64,000 nt of DNA from Allobosea sp. Tri-44 (GCF_004123845.1 NZ_NBDP01000053.1:124001-188000); one strand, 5' to 3'; numbered from the stretch's first letter, positions 37,643 to 46,662 are shown. The notes: generated by a model not told the origin, from the letters alone. Program-made: numbers and translations.

Positions 37643-38466
37643 CTGCCATCGTCCCAGAGGCCCTGCAGTGCGTAGTCGATTGCGCGCTTCAGGGCGATAT
37701 CGTCCTTGCGCAGCAGGAAGCCGATACCCTCGCCGAAATAGCGCGCTTCGAGATAAGGGCCGCCGGCGAAGGCGAATTCGCTGCCGCCGCGACCGGCGAT
37801 GGTCAGGGCCAGCGAGACGCCATCACCGAAGACATATTCGGCGTCGCCGCTGCGCAGCAAAGCAAGGGCGGCTTGCAGGTCCGGCGCGGAACGACGCTGG
37901 ACGAAAGGCGCAAGGCGCTCGAGGAAGGCCTCGTGCGACGTCCCGGAGACCACGGCGACGCGCTTGCCGCGCAGCGCGATCAATTCGAGCTCCGGCTGTG
38001 CATTGCCGCGCGTCGTCAGCAGCCGGGCGGGCGGGCGATGGTAGATCTGGCTCGCGGCGAAGCGGGTGCGCAACTCGGCCGTGACAGGAATCGCGGCAGC
38101 GAGCACGTCGCCGCGACCCTCGGCGAGAGAATCCAGCAAGGTGTCGAAGCGGCGGGCCTGAATGGTGCAGCTCAAGACCAGCTTTTCGCAGACCGCGCGT
38201 GCGAGCTCGACCGAGAAGCCGGTGATGCCACCTTCCGGCGTGGCGAAATGCATCGGTGGGAAATCGTCATCGGTGAGGAAGCGGATCACCCGGGGCGGGC
38301 CGAGATCGGGCCGCTCGACGCGCACATTCGGATCCCAGTAGTTCGGCACGACATAGGAGGACGGCGGCTGCGCCTGGGCCTTCGCTCCGCCTGAGGGCAG
38401 GAGCAGCAGGGCGGCGAGCGCGCTCGTGACCAGGGCGTTGGCGAGGCGGGCGATCATTGTCGGCAT
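37597..38466 (-). CDS. Extracellular solute-binding protein, family 3 (amino-acid type)
   Basis: 289 residues from MPTMIARLANAL (ATG 38457 is an alternative). Signal peptide (to about 31, GGAKAQAQ). Bilobal binding domain: VIRFLTDDDFPPMHF, GGITGFSVELARAVCEKL, RFDTLLDSLAEGRGDVL and LRGKRVAVVSGTSHEAFL. Polar amino acids are typical ligands but no permease or ATPase is adjacent, so it may serve a sensor or act with a distant transporter. The 3' end overlaps DUF983 by 46 bases on opposite strands. Confidence 0.85.
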   Translation of the reverse strand: MPTMIARLANALVTSALAALLLLPSGGAKAQAQPPSSYVVPNYWDPNVRVERPDLGPPRVIRFLTDDDFPPMHFATPEGGITGFSVELARAVCEKLVLSCTIQARRFDTLLDSLAEGRGDVLAAAIPVTAELRTRFAASQIYHRPPARLLTTRGNAQPELELIALRGKRVAVVSGTSHEAFLERLAPFVQRRSAPDLQAALALLRSGDAEYVFGDGVSLALTIAGRGGSEFAFAGGPYLEARYFGEGIGFLLRKDDIALKRAIDYALQGLWDDGSYARLFIRFFPVSPF

Positions 38467-38529
38467 CTGGCGCCAGTGAATGGCGAGGATCAAGAGTTCT
38501 TCGACGCAATCATGCAAAGGGCGCGGGAT

Positions 38530-38672
38530 CCCCTCTCCCGGAAGGAGAGGGGTAGGGGTGAGGTGTTCGGAGAGAAATCGTAAGCCTGAACCAAGCCGTG
38601 CTTTGAGCGCTCGCGGAACTGGTCCAGCGGCCTACACCTCACCCTACCCTCTCCTTACAGGAGAGGGTTCCC
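38530..38672. repeat. Palindromic repeat, CCCCTCTCC family (copy H1)
   Basis: CCCCTCTCC...GGAGAGGGG at 38530-38552 followed by TAGGGGTGAGGTG is mirrored about 70 bases later by CACCTCACCCTA and CCTCTCCTTACAGGAGAGG (38634-38668). Both ends form local hairpins and also pair with each other. Lies upstream of the binding-protein gene and downstream of uxuB. A related copy encloses another repeat at 52437-52651. Confidence 0.8.
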
Positions 38673-38699
38673 CGCACTTGGCTCGGCAGCGTTGAGTGC

Positions 38700-40169
38700 T
38701 CACCCCAGCGCTGCTGCCGTCGCCTTCGCGCCCTTCTGGAACAGGCTGTCGAGATGGCCGGCCACCACCTGCGTGAAGCGCTGCTCGCGCGGCAGGTCCT
38801 CGCCGAAGATCGCGACGATGCCGAACAGGGCCGTGCTCAGTGCCACGGCGTCGCGGCCCAGAGCCTTGGCGCGGATCGCGAACTCGGCGGCGAGCGGATC
38901 GCGCACGTCGATCTCAGCGCCCTTCTCGTCGATGCCGGCGACATAGGCCATCCAGGCAGCGACGCCGAGCGCAAGATGGTCGATCGGCGCGTTGGCCTTC
39001 AGCCGCTCGCGGATGGTCCCGAGCAGGCGCTGCGGCAGCTTCTGTGAGCCGTCCATGGCGATCTGCCAGGTCCGATGCCTGATCGCCGGGTTCTGGAAGC
39101 GAGCGAGCAGGTCGCTGGCATAAGCCTTGAGATCGACGCCCTGCGGGGCCGGTACGGCCGGGATGATCTCGCCCCAGAGGCCCTGCAGGAAGCGGGCGAA
39201 GACCGGATCGCCGCTCGCGGCTGCGACCGTCTCATGCCCGGCGAGATAGCCGAGATAGGCCAGGCTCGAATGCGCGCCGTTGAGCATGCGCAGCTTCATG
39301 AATTCGAAGGGTGCGACGCCTGAGACCATCTGCGCGCCGACTTGATCCCATTTCGGGCGGCCCGCTGCAAAGACATCCTCCACCGCCCATTGCCGGAAGG
39401 GCTCGCCGATCACGGGCGCGGCGTCGTCCAGCCCGAGAAGGGCGGCGACCTCGGCAATGTCGGCCTCTGTCGTCGCCGGCACGATGCGGTCGACCATGGT
39501 CGAGGGGAAGGCGCCGTTGGCTTCGATCCAGGCCGCGAGGGTGTCGTCGCGCAGCGCTGCGAAGTCGCGAACGAGGCCGGCCAGCACATGGCCGTTCGAA
39601 GGGAGGTTGTCGCAGCAGAGCGCGGTGAAGGGGCCAAGGCCCGCAGCCTTGCGGGCGGCAAGGCCGGCAACGATCAGGCCGACTGCTGAGCGCGGCGCAC
39701 CCGGATTGGCGAGATCGTGGACGATGTCGGGATGGTCGGCCTTGAGCTTGCCCGTCGCCGGGTCGTGGCAATAGCCCTTCTCGGTGACGGTGAGCGAGAC
39801 GATTCTGGTCTCGGGCGCGGCGAGCCTCGCGACCAGCGCCTGCGGGCTCTCGGGCGCGACGAGCACGTCGAGCACCGAGCCGATGACGCGCAATTCAGGG
39901 CCGGCTGGCGCACGCTTCAGGAAGGTATAAAGCCCGTCCTGCGGCTTCAGCCGGTCGCGCTGGTCGGGCCGCTGCAGGCTGGCGCCAACGATGCCCCAGG
40001 CGCCGAACTCGGTCTCCAGCGCATCGTCGGTGAACTCGCAGAGATGGGCGCGCGTGAAGGCGCCGAGGCCGAGATGGACGATGCCGGGCTTGAGCTCGGC
40101 ACGGTCGTAAGCGGGGCGGCGGACCGACGTCGGCAGGGAGGTCAGCGTCGCAGTCGAAAGTCGTGTCAT
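38700..40169 (-). CDS. uxuB: Mannitol dehydrogenase-family protein, probably fructuronate reductase
   Basis: 489 residues from MTRLSTATLTSLP. Long-chain polyol dehydrogenase family: GIVHLGLGAFTRAHLCEF (NAD binding), LTVTEKGYCHDPATG, CCDNLPSNGHVL, ATTEADIA and the catalytic Lys region FEFMKLRMLNGAHSSLAYLGY in two parts EFMKLRMLNGAHS and LAYLGYL. In this setting it should reduce fructuronate to mannonate. Tagaturonate or mannitol activity is possible. 13 bases after dctM on the same strand; last gene of the uronate operon. Confidence 0.85.
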   Translation of the reverse strand: MTRLSTATLTSLPTSVRRPAYDRAELKPGIVHLGLGAFTRAHLCEFTDDALETEFGAWGIVGASLQRPDQRDRLKPQDGLYTFLKRAPAGPELRVIGSVLDVLVAPESPQALVARLAAPETRIVSLTVTEKGYCHDPATGKLKADHPDIVHDLANPGAPRSAVGLIVAGLAARKAAGLGPFTALCCDNLPSNGHVLAGLVRDFAALRDDTLAAWIEANGAFPSTMVDRIVPATTEADIAEVAALLGLDDAAPVIGEPFRQWAVEDVFAAGRPKWDQVGAQMVSGVAPFEFMKLRMLNGAHSSLAYLGYLAGHETVAAASGDPVFARFLQGLWGEIIPAVPAPQGVDLKAYASDLLARFQNPAIRHRTWQIAMDGSQKLPQRLLGTIRERLKANAPIDHLALGVAAWMAYVAGIDEKGAEIDVRDPLAAEFAIRAKALGRDAVALSTALFGIVAIFGEDLPREQRFTQVVAGHLDSLFQKGAKATAAALG

Positions 40170-40182
40170 CGGAACAGGCTCT

Positions 40183-41463
40183 TCACCGGAACAGGCTCGG
40201 CAACCACAGGGAGAAGGCCGGAACATAGGTCACCAGCAGCAGCACGGCTACGCTCGCGCCGTAGAACGGCCAGATCGATTTCATCGACTCCATGATGGTG
40301 ATCTTGCCGACGGCGCAGGCGACGAACTGGACCGAGCCGACCGGCGGCGTGTTGAGGCCGATTCCGGCATTGAGGATCAGCACCACGCCGAAATGGATCG
40401 GGTCCATGCCGATCGCCTTGACCACCGGCAGGAACATCGGCGTGCAGATGATGATCATCGGCGCCATGTCCATGAAGGTGCCGAGCACCAAGAGGATGAC
40501 GTTGATCATCAGGAGGATGATGAGCGGATCGCTGGAGATCGCCTTCATCGCGTTGATCGTCGCCGCCGGCACCTGAAGGAAGGCCATCAGCCAGCCGAAG
40601 GCGCCGGCGGTGCCGATGATCAGCAGCACCATCGAGGTCGTGCGCACCGCGCCGAGCAGAGCGTGGACGAAATTATCCCAGTCGAGATGGCGGTAGACCA
40701 CCGAGGTGATGAAGAGCGCGTAGCAGACCGCGATGCAGGAGGATTCGGTCGCGGTGAAGATGCCCGAGCGGACGCCGCCGAAGATGATGACGATCAGCAT
40801 AAGGCCGGGAATGGCGACGACGAAATAGCGCAGGATCGCAGCGAAGCCCGGGAAGATCCCGGCCGGATAGCCGCGCCGCGTCGCGACGAACCAGGCGGTC
40901 AGCATCAGCGCGCCGGCGAGCATCATGCCAGGCACGATGCCGGCGGTGAACAGGTCGGCGATCGAGATGCCGCTGCCGGCCGCCAGCGAATACAGGATCA
41001 TGTTGTGCGAGGGCGGCAGCAGCAGCGCGATGATCGCCGCGTTGGCGGTGACGTTGACCGCGTAGTCGGCGGCATAGCCGCGCTTCACCATCTGCGGGAT
41101 CATGATGCCGCCGATCGCCGATGCGTCGGCCACGGCCGAGCCGGAGATGCCGCCGAACAGCGTGCAGGCGACGACGTTGACCTGGCCGAGGCCGCCGCGC
41201 AGATGACCGACCATCGAGGCGGCGAAGGCGATGATGCGCTCGGCGATGCCGCCGCGGATCATCAGGTCGCCCGAGAAGATGAAGAACGGGATCGCCATCA
41301 GCGAGAAGACGGCGACCTGCGAGTTGATCTGCTGGAAGACCACGACCGGCGGGATGCCCATGTAGAGCACGGTCGCCAGCGAGGAGAGGCCGAGGCAGAA
41401 GGCGACGGGAGCGCCGATGAAGAGCAGCGTGGCGAAGGTGCCGAAGAGGATCCAGATCTCCAT
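40183..41463 (-). CDS. dctM: TRAP transporter large permease, DctM/UxuM type
   Basis: 426 residues, about 12 membrane segments. Typical start MEIWILFGTFATLLFIGAP and motifs FSLMAIPFFIFSGDLMIRGG, GGISGSAVADASAIGGIMIP and LNAGIGLNTPPVGSVQF. Forms the sodium-coupled channel with the small permease. Position among uronate genes makes hexuronates the likely substrate. Confidence 0.93.
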   Translation of the reverse strand: MEIWILFGTFATLLFIGAPVAFCLGLSSLATVLYMGIPPVVVFQQINSQVAVFSLMAIPFFIFSGDLMIRGGIAERIIAFAASMVGHLRGGLGQVNVVACTLFGGISGSAVADASAIGGIMIPQMVKRGYAADYAVNVTANAAIIALLLPPSHNMILYSLAAGSGISIADLFTAGIVPGMMLAGALMLTAWFVATRRGYPAGIFPGFAAILRYFVVAIPGLMLIVIIFGGVRSGIFTATESSCIAVCYALFITSVVYRHLDWDNFVHALLGAVRTTSMVLLIIGTAGAFGWLMAFLQVPAATINAMKAISSDPLIILLMINVILLVLGTFMDMAPMIIICTPMFLPVVKAIGMDPIHFGVVLILNAGIGLNTPPVGSVQFVACAVGKITIMESMKSIWPFYGASVAVLLLVTYVPAFSLWLPSLFR

Positions 41464-41466
41464 GAC

Positions 41467-42003
41467 TCAGAGTTCCCCGCCGCCGACGCGGTCGGCCCGG
41501 ACGCGCAAGGGGGCGCGCTCGACCCCGGTCAGGATCAGCAACACGCGCTCGATGCTGAAGAAGACGATGAGCGCGCCGCCGGCGACGAGCGGCATGTAGT
41601 CCCAGGACTTGGCGATGCCGATCAGCGGGATGCGGTCGACCCAGGCCTTCTCGACGAGTTGCAGGCCGTAGAACACCATGGCGGCGCCGAAGAGCAGGAT
41701 CAGGCCCTGGATGATCAGGACCAGCACCGCCTCGACCTCCCTGGGCACGAAGGCGAGCAGGCTCTCGAAGCCCATATGGTCGCTCTCGCGCACGCCGACG
41801 GCAGCGCCGAGAAAGATGAACCAGGCCATCAGCAGGAGCGAGCCGGCCTCGACCCAGGTCGGGGTGTCGTTGAGGACGAAGCGGCCGAAGACGCCCCAGG
41901 CGATCAGCGCGGTCATCAGCATGATGCCGAAGCCGGCCACGATCAGGACGACGAGCGTGATCTTCGCTGCGAGCCGGGACAAGGCGAGTGTGAATGCGTG
42001 CAT
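41467..42003 (-). CDS. dctQ: TRAP transporter small permease, DctQ type
   Basis: 178 residues from MHAFTLALSRLAAKI; the frame to 42087 runs through a palindromic repeat and is rejected. Four membrane segments; RFVLNDTPTWVEAGSLLLMAWF is the family signature region (split RFVLNDTPTWVEA, LLMAWFIFLGAA). Three bases before dctM. Confidence 0.92.
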   Translation of the reverse strand: MHAFTLALSRLAAKITLVVLIVAGFGIMLMTALIAWGVFGRFVLNDTPTWVEAGSLLLMAWFIFLGAAVGVRESDHMGFESLLAFVPREVEAVLVLIIQGLILLFGAAMVFYGLQLVEKAWVDRIPLIGIAKSWDYMPLVAGGALIVFFSIERVLLILTGVERAPLRVRADRVGGGEL

Positions 42004-42021
42004 GGTAAGCCTTGCTTGCTC

Positions 42022-42128
42022 AGCCCTCATCCTGAGGAGCGCCGCCAGGCGCGCCTCGAAGGATGGTTCCAGGTACTGCTGGAGCATCCTTCGAGACGCC
42101 GCTTGCGCGGCTCCTCAGGATGAGGGCT
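42022..42128. repeat. Long palindromic repeat (CCTCATCCTGAGG family, copy E)
   Basis: AGCCCTCATCCTGAGGAGC (42022-42040) is perfectly inverted at 42110-42128 (19-base arms). Inside, CTCGAAGGATG pairs with CATCCTTCGAG, giving a cruciform-like 107-base element. A widespread repeat type in Rhizobiales. It sits between dctP and dctQ within the operon. Confidence 0.88.
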
Positions 42129-42140
42129 CGAAAAGTGAGC

Positions 42141-42163
42141 GCGGGGCGGCCGAGCCGCCCCGC
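42141..42163 (-). terminator. Stem-loop after dctP, partial terminator or mRNA stabiliser
   Basis: GCGGGGCGGC and GCCGCCCCGC form a 10-base G+C stem with a 3-base loop 15 bases after the dctP stop, followed on the minus strand by TCACTTTTCG. In TRAP and ABC operons such stems favour abundant binding protein over permease. Confidence 0.6.
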
Positions 42164-42177
42164 TATGATCTAGCGGT

Positions 42178-43161
42178 TCACTTCACCGCCTGGATGGCGG
42201 CGACCATGTCCTTGAGTTTCGCGTCGGTGACGAACTTGTCGTAGACCGGCTTCATCGCGTCGATGAAGGGCTGCTTGTCGACGCTGTTGACCACCGCGCC
42301 GCCGGCCTTGACCTTGGCTTCCGAGGCCTTCTCGCGGGCGTCCCAGAGCTCGCGCATCTTGGCGACGGACTCCTTTGCCGCCGCCTTGATCAACGCCTGG
42401 TCGGCAGCGTTGAACTTGTCGAAGCTGCGCTTGGAGATGACCAGCACCTCCGGCGAAAGCGAGTGCTCGGTCAGCGAATAGAACTTCGAAACCTCGAAAT
42501 GGCGGGTGGATTCGAAGCTCGGCCAGTTGTTCTCGGCGCCGTCGATCACGCCGGTCTGCAGGCCCGAATAGACCTCGCCGAAGGGCATCGGCGTAGCGTT
42601 GCCGCCGAGCGCCTGGACCAGCGCGACGAACATGTCGGACTGCTGCACGCGGATCTTCATGCCCTTCATGTCGGCCGGCGAATTGATCGCGCGCTTGGAG
42701 TTGTAGAACGAGCGCGAGCCGGAATCGTAGAAGGCGAGGCCGATCAGGTCGTGCTTCTCGAATTCCTTCAGCAGGTTATCGCCGATCGGGCCGTCCATGA
42801 CCTTCCGCATATGGTCGACCGAGCGGAAGATGAAGGGCAGCGAGGGCACGTTGGTCGCCGGGATCAGGTTGTTGAATGGCGCCATGTTGATGCGATTGAT
42901 GTCGATGACGCCGAAGCGCGTCTGCTCGATCGTGTCCTTTTCCTGGCCGAGCTGGGCCGAGTGGAAAACCTGGATTTTGATCTTGCCGTTGCTGCGCTGC
43001 TCGAGCAGCTGGCTCATGTACTTGACGGCCTCAATGGTCGGATAGCCGTCCGGGTGGATGTCGGTCGAGCGCAGGGTGACGTTCTGCGCCTGTGCCGAGG
43101 TCGCGAGCAGCGCGGCGAAGGCGACGCCGGCGAGCGCGGAGAAACTCCGTCGATTGATCAT
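42178..43161 (-). CDS. dctP: TRAP transporter substrate-binding protein, DctP type
   Basis: 327 residues from MINRRSFSALAG with a signal peptide ending TSAQAQ near 26. DctP fold: HSAQLGQEKDTIEQTRFG, FIFRSVDHMRKVMDG, GMKIRVQQSDMFV with the Arg that binds the carboxylate (about residue 171), PFGEVYSGLQTGVIDGAENN. Operon context indicates glucuronate or galacturonate as ligand. Confidence 0.93.
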   Translation of the reverse strand: MINRRSFSALAGVAFAALLATSAQAQNVTLRSTDIHPDGYPTIEAVKYMSQLLEQRSNGKIKIQVFHSAQLGQEKDTIEQTRFGVIDINRINMAPFNNLIPATNVPSLPFIFRSVDHMRKVMDGPIGDNLLKEFEKHDLIGLAFYDSGSRSFYNSKRAINSPADMKGMKIRVQQSDMFVALVQALGGNATPMPFGEVYSGLQTGVIDGAENNWPSFESTRHFEVSKFYSLTEHSLSPEVLVISKRSFDKFNAADQALIKAAAKESVAKMRELWDAREKASEAKVKAGGAVVNSVDKQPFIDAMKPVYDKFVTDAKLKDMVAAIQAVK

Positions 43162-43253
43162 GGTTGTCCTCTCCCCAATAAAGTCGCCGGCTTTTCCCGG
43201 TCGTTCTTGTCCCCTGACGGGAGCTGCGCCGGCCCGGCCGGTACAGCGGTCTT

Positions 43254-43595
43254 TCACAAAAATTCCGTCCGCATCGGTGTGAAGGAATCGATCAATTGCC
43301 CGGCCTCGAGATTGACGACGCCGTGGACGAGGTTTTCGGGCACGAAGAAGGTATCGCCGGCGACAAGCCGGCTGGTCTTGCCGTCGATGGTGACGTCGAA
43401 GACGCCGCTCTCGACATAGGAAGCCTGGCGGTGCGGATGCTGATGGGCCTTGCCGACCGCACCCGTCTCGAAGACGACGCGCACCACCATCAGATCCGGC
43501 CCATAGGCCATGATCTTGCGCTTCACGCCGGGCTCTGTCGGTTCCCAGGCGATCTCAGCGTCATGCTGGAAGAAGGAGTTGAGACGGTTCGTCAT
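43254..43595 (-). CDS. kdgF: KdgF-like cupin (unsaturated uronate linearisation)
   Basis: 113 residues from MTNRLNSFFQHD. Small cupin: VKRKIMAYGPDLMVVRV, metal ligands in KAHQHPHRQASYVESG and PENLVHGV. KdgF converts 4,5-unsaturated galacturonate/guluronate from pectin or alginate to the linear keto form ahead of KduI. The ATG overlaps the kduD stop by 4 bases. Frame extension upstream is a shadow of kduD. Confidence 0.85.
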   Translation of the reverse strand: MTNRLNSFFQHDAEIAWEPTEPGVKRKIMAYGPDLMVVRVVFETGAVGKAHQHPHRQASYVESGVFDVTIDGKTSRLVAGDTFFVPENLVHGVVNLEAGQLIDSFTPMRTEFL

Positions 43596-44356
43596 CGCGC
43601 CAGCCAGCCTCCGTCGACGGGAAGGATCGCGCCATGGATGTAGGCCGCGGCGTCGCTCGCCAGGAACACTGCAGCGCCGCCGATATCCGAGGGCTTGCCC
43701 CAGCGGCCGGCCGGGATGCGGGCGAGGATCGCGGTGTTGCGGTCGGGATCGGCGCGCAGCGCCTCGGTGTTGTTGCTCTCGACATAGCCGGGCGCGATCG
43801 CGTTGACGTTGATGCCCTTGGCTGCCCATTCGCAGGCGAGGAGCCGCGTCAGGCCGGCGAGCCCGCTCTTGCTCGCCGTGTAGGAGGCGACGCGGATGCC
43901 GCCCTGGAAGGAGAGCAGCGAGGCGATGTTGACGATGCGGCCGCCGCCGCCGGCCGCGAGCGCCGCCTTGGCGAAAGACTGGGCCAGGAAGAAATTGGCC
44001 TTGAGGTTGAGGTTCATCACCTCATCCCAATCCTCTTCACCGAACTCCAATGCATCGGCGCGGCGGATGATGCCGGCATTGTTGACGAGGATGTCGAGCG
44101 GGCCGGCGAGTTCGATCGCTTCCTCGACCACGCGGGCGGCGATGCCGTTCTGCTGGAGGTCGGCCTGAAGCGCCAAGCAGGTTCCGCCGGCCTCGGTGAT
44201 CAGCTTTTCCGTGTCCGCCATGCTCGAGCGCCCGGCCGCGACGACCCTGGCGCCGGCCTCAGCCAGCGCCAGCGCGATGCCCTGGCCGATGCCGGTATTG
44301 GCGCCGGTGACCAGCGCCGTGCGGCCTTCCAGCGAGAAGGGCGAGCGCGTCGTCAT
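43592..44356 (-). CDS. kduD: 2-dehydro-3-deoxy-D-gluconate 5-dehydrogenase (SDR)
   Basis: 254 residues from MTTRSPFSLEG. SDR fold with TGANTGIGQGIALALAEAG, NNAGIIRRADALEF, catalytic Ser in IASLLSFQGG and YTASKSGLAGL (Tyr/Lys). KduD interconverts 2,5-diketo-3-deoxygluconate and KDG with NADH, downstream of KduI. Shares one base with kduI stop. The extension to 44458 is not used. Confidence 0.9.
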   Translation of the reverse strand: MTTRSPFSLEGRTALVTGANTGIGQGIALALAEAGARVVAAGRSSMADTEKLITEAGGTCLALQADLQQNGIAARVVEEAIELAGPLDILVNNAGIIRRADALEFGEEDWDEVMNLNLKANFFLAQSFAKAALAAGGGGRIVNIASLLSFQGGIRVASYTASKSGLAGLTRLLACEWAAKGINVNAIAPGYVESNNTEALRADPDRNTAILARIPAGRWGKPSDIGGAAVFLASDAAAYIHGAILPVDGGWLAR

Positions 44357-45207
44357 CAGCGCAGCGTATCCACCGGGGCGGCGTCCATGTCGGTGAACTC
44401 GACATTGTCGCCGGCCATCGCCCAGACGAAGGAATAGTTCGCGGTGCCGCAGCCGCAATGGATCGACCAGTTCGGCGCGATCACCGCCTGCTCGTTGGCG
44501 ACGAGCAAATGCCGGGTCTGCTGCGGCTCGCCCATGAAGTGGAAGACGCGGTGGGCCGGGTCGAGGTTGAAGTAGAGATAGGCCTCCATGCGCCGCGTGT
44601 GGGTGTGGCAGGGCATCGAGTTCCAGACCGAGCCCGGCTCCAGCGCGGTCATGCCCATCACCAGCTGGTTGGTGCCGGTACTGTTCGGCATGATGTATTG
44701 CCGGATGGTGCGCTTGTTCGAGGTCTCGGCCGAGCCGAGATGGATGGTGTTGGCGTCTTCCTTGCGGATGAGCTGGTGCTTGGCTTCGCGATGCGCCGGG
44801 GCGCTGGTCAGGTAAAACTTGGCCGGATTGGCTGGATCGGTGCTGGCGAAGGAGACATCCTTCGCGCCGAGCCCGACATAGAGCGCGTCGAGCGACGGCA
44901 AGTCGAAGCGCTCGCCGTCGACAGTGACCGAGCCGGCGCCGCCGAGATTGATCACCCCGAGCTCGCGCCGCGCCAGGAAGAAGGGCGTGCCGGTCGGCGG
45001 GAACGGATCGAGCGTCAGCGGCTTGGCGGCCGGCGTCGCGCCGCCGACGATCATGCGGTCGTAATGGCTATAGGTCAGCGCGACCTCGCCGGGCACGAAG
45101 ATACGCTCGATCAGGAAATCCTGGCGCAGCGTCTCGGTGTCGTAGCCCCGCACATCGCGCGGATGGGCGGCCTGGCGTTCGTCGATGGCTTTTGCAGCGC
45201 TGGTCAC
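44356..45207 (-). CDS. kduI: 5-dehydro-4-deoxy-D-glucuronate isomerase
   Basis: 283 residues, GTG start at 45207 overlapping the uxaC stop (GTGA). The cupin with zinc ligands in MPCHTHTRRMEAYLYF and the conserved IIRKEDANTIHLG-like segment (here IRKEDANTIHLGSAE) and RTIRQYIMPNSTGTNQL identify KduI. It isomerises 5-keto-4-deoxyuronate to 2,5-diketo-3-deoxygluconate. Also reported active with glucuronate/galacturonate in E. coli. Confidence 0.93.
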   Translation of the reverse strand: MTSAAKAIDERQAAHPRDVRGYDTETLRQDFLIERIFVPGEVALTYSHYDRMIVGGATPAAKPLTLDPFPPTGTPFFLARRELGVINLGGAGSVTVDGERFDLPSLDALYVGLGAKDVSFASTDPANPAKFYLTSAPAHREAKHQLIRKEDANTIHLGSAETSNKRTIRQYIMPNSTGTNQLVMGMTALEPGSVWNSMPCHTHTRRMEAYLYFNLDPAHRVFHFMGEPQQTRHLLVANEQAVIAPNWSIHCGCGTANYSFVWAMAGDNVEFTDMDAAPVDTLR

Positions 45208-46607
45208 AGCCGGTAGGCCTCCTTGGCCAGGCGATAGGCGAGATCGTGGGCGACTTCGGCAGCCTCCTCCTCGTCGAGCCGGTGCTCGGCGACGAGCTTG
45301 GCGAGGTAGGCGCAATCGCAGCGGCGGGCGACGTCGTGGCGTGCCGGGATCGAGAGATAGGCGCGCGTGTCGTCGTTGAAGCCGACCGTGTTGTAGAAGC
45401 CGGCGGTCTCGGTGGTGAGCTCGCGGAAGCGCAGCATCGCCTCGGGCGCGTCGAGGAACCACCAGCCCGGCCCAAGCTTCAGCGCCGGATAATGGCCGGC
45501 GAGCGGGGCGAGCTCGCGCGAATAGCTGGTCTCATCGAGGGTGAAGGCGATGACGGTGAGGTTCGGCTCGTTGCCGACGGCGTCGAGCAGAGGCTTCAGC
45601 GCCGAGACATAGTCCATGCCGCGCGGGATGTCGGCGCCCATGTCGCGGCCGAATTGCTCGAACAGATGCGGGTTGTGGTTGCGGAAGGAGCCCGGATGGA
45701 TCTGCAGCACGAGTCCGTCATCGAGGCTCATCTTGGCCATCTCGGTCAGCATCTGGCCGCGGAAGAGATCGGCATCCTCGGCCGAGAACTTGCCCTTCAG
45801 GAGCTTGCCGAACAGCTTCTCGCACTCGGCCTGGGTCAGGTTGGCGGTGCGGGCGGTGGCGTGGCCATGGTCGGACGAGGTCGCGCCGCGTTCGATGAAA
45901 TAGCCGCGGCGTTTGCGATGCGCTTCGAGATAGCCGTTCCAGCTTGTGACATCCTCGCCGGTCAGTTCGCCGAACTGCTCGAGATTGTCCTTGAAGCCCT
46001 CAAATTCGGGATCGACAACGCTGTCGGGACGATAGGCGGTGACGACCTTGCCGCCCCAGCCCGAGTCCCTGATCATGTCGTGCCACTTCAGCGGATCGAG
46101 CGCGCCTTCGGTGGTCGCGATCGCCTCGATCCTGAAGCGCTCGAACAGCGCGCGCGGCCGCATCGCGTCCTGCTCGAGCTGCTCGGCGATGCGGTCATAG
46201 ATGCGGTCGGCGCTCTCGGCCGATAGTCGCTCGGTGATGCCGAAGATCGTCCAGGCGGCGTGCTCGAACCAGAGCCGGGTTGGCGTGCCCCTGAACAAAT
46301 GCCAGTTGCTGGCGAAGAGCTGCCAGATCTTGCGCGGATCGGCCTCGACCTCGCCACCATCCTTGCGGGCGATGCCGAGCTGTTCGAGCTTGATGCCCTG
46401 CGAATAGAGCATGCGGAAGATGTAGTGGTCCGGTTTCACCAACAGCGTCGCCGGATCGGGGAAGGGCTTGTCCTCGGCGAACCAGCGCGGATCGGTGTGG
46501 CCGTGCGGCGAGATGATCGGCAGGTCGCGGATGCCGGCATAGAGGCGCCGCGCGATGCTGCGCGTCACCGGTTCGGCAGGCAAAAGACGATCGTCGTGCA
46601 GCAGCAT
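45204..46607 (-). CDS. uxaC: Glucuronate isomerase
   Basis: 467 residues. Start MLLHDDRLLPAEPVTRSIARRLY; metal/substrate motif ISPHGHTDPRWFAED near 33, LFRGTPTRLWFEHA, and the C-terminal GFNDDTRAYLSIPARHDVARR. Isomerises glucuronate to fructuronate and galacturonate to tagaturonate. First gene of the operon; the upstream region faces the GntR regulator. Confidence 0.95.
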   Translation of the reverse strand: MLLHDDRLLPAEPVTRSIARRLYAGIRDLPIISPHGHTDPRWFAEDKPFPDPATLLVKPDHYIFRMLYSQGIKLEQLGIARKDGGEVEADPRKIWQLFASNWHLFRGTPTRLWFEHAAWTIFGITERLSAESADRIYDRIAEQLEQDAMRPRALFERFRIEAIATTEGALDPLKWHDMIRDSGWGGKVVTAYRPDSVVDPEFEGFKDNLEQFGELTGEDVTSWNGYLEAHRKRRGYFIERGATSSDHGHATARTANLTQAECEKLFGKLLKGKFSAEDADLFRGQMLTEMAKMSLDDGLVLQIHPGSFRNHNPHLFEQFGRDMGADIPRGMDYVSALKPLLDAVGNEPNLTVIAFTLDETSYSRELAPLAGHYPALKLGPGWWFLDAPEAMLRFRELTTETAGFYNTVGFNDDTRAYLSIPARHDVARRCDCAYLAKLVAEHRLDEEEAAEVAHDLAYRLAKEAYRL

Positions 46608-46662
46608 TGCTGGCGTTTCCTCTTCTGAGCCGGACCATAATGCCGGCGTTGGTGGTGCGTCA

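Noticed and set aside
38530..38672. CRISPR-like array
   Set aside because: The repeats are inverted palindromes, not regularly spaced direct repeats, and no cas gene is present.
40393..42123. 576-codon plus-strand frame opposite the TRAP permeases
   Set aside because: Composed almost entirely of Asp/Glu/His/Arg, the typical antisense pattern of membrane-protein codons; the minus strand carries clear dctM and dctQ.
42141..42163. Possible riboswitch or small RNA between dctP and dctQ
   Set aside because: Only a simple stem and known-type palindromic repeat; no conserved aptamer-like layout.
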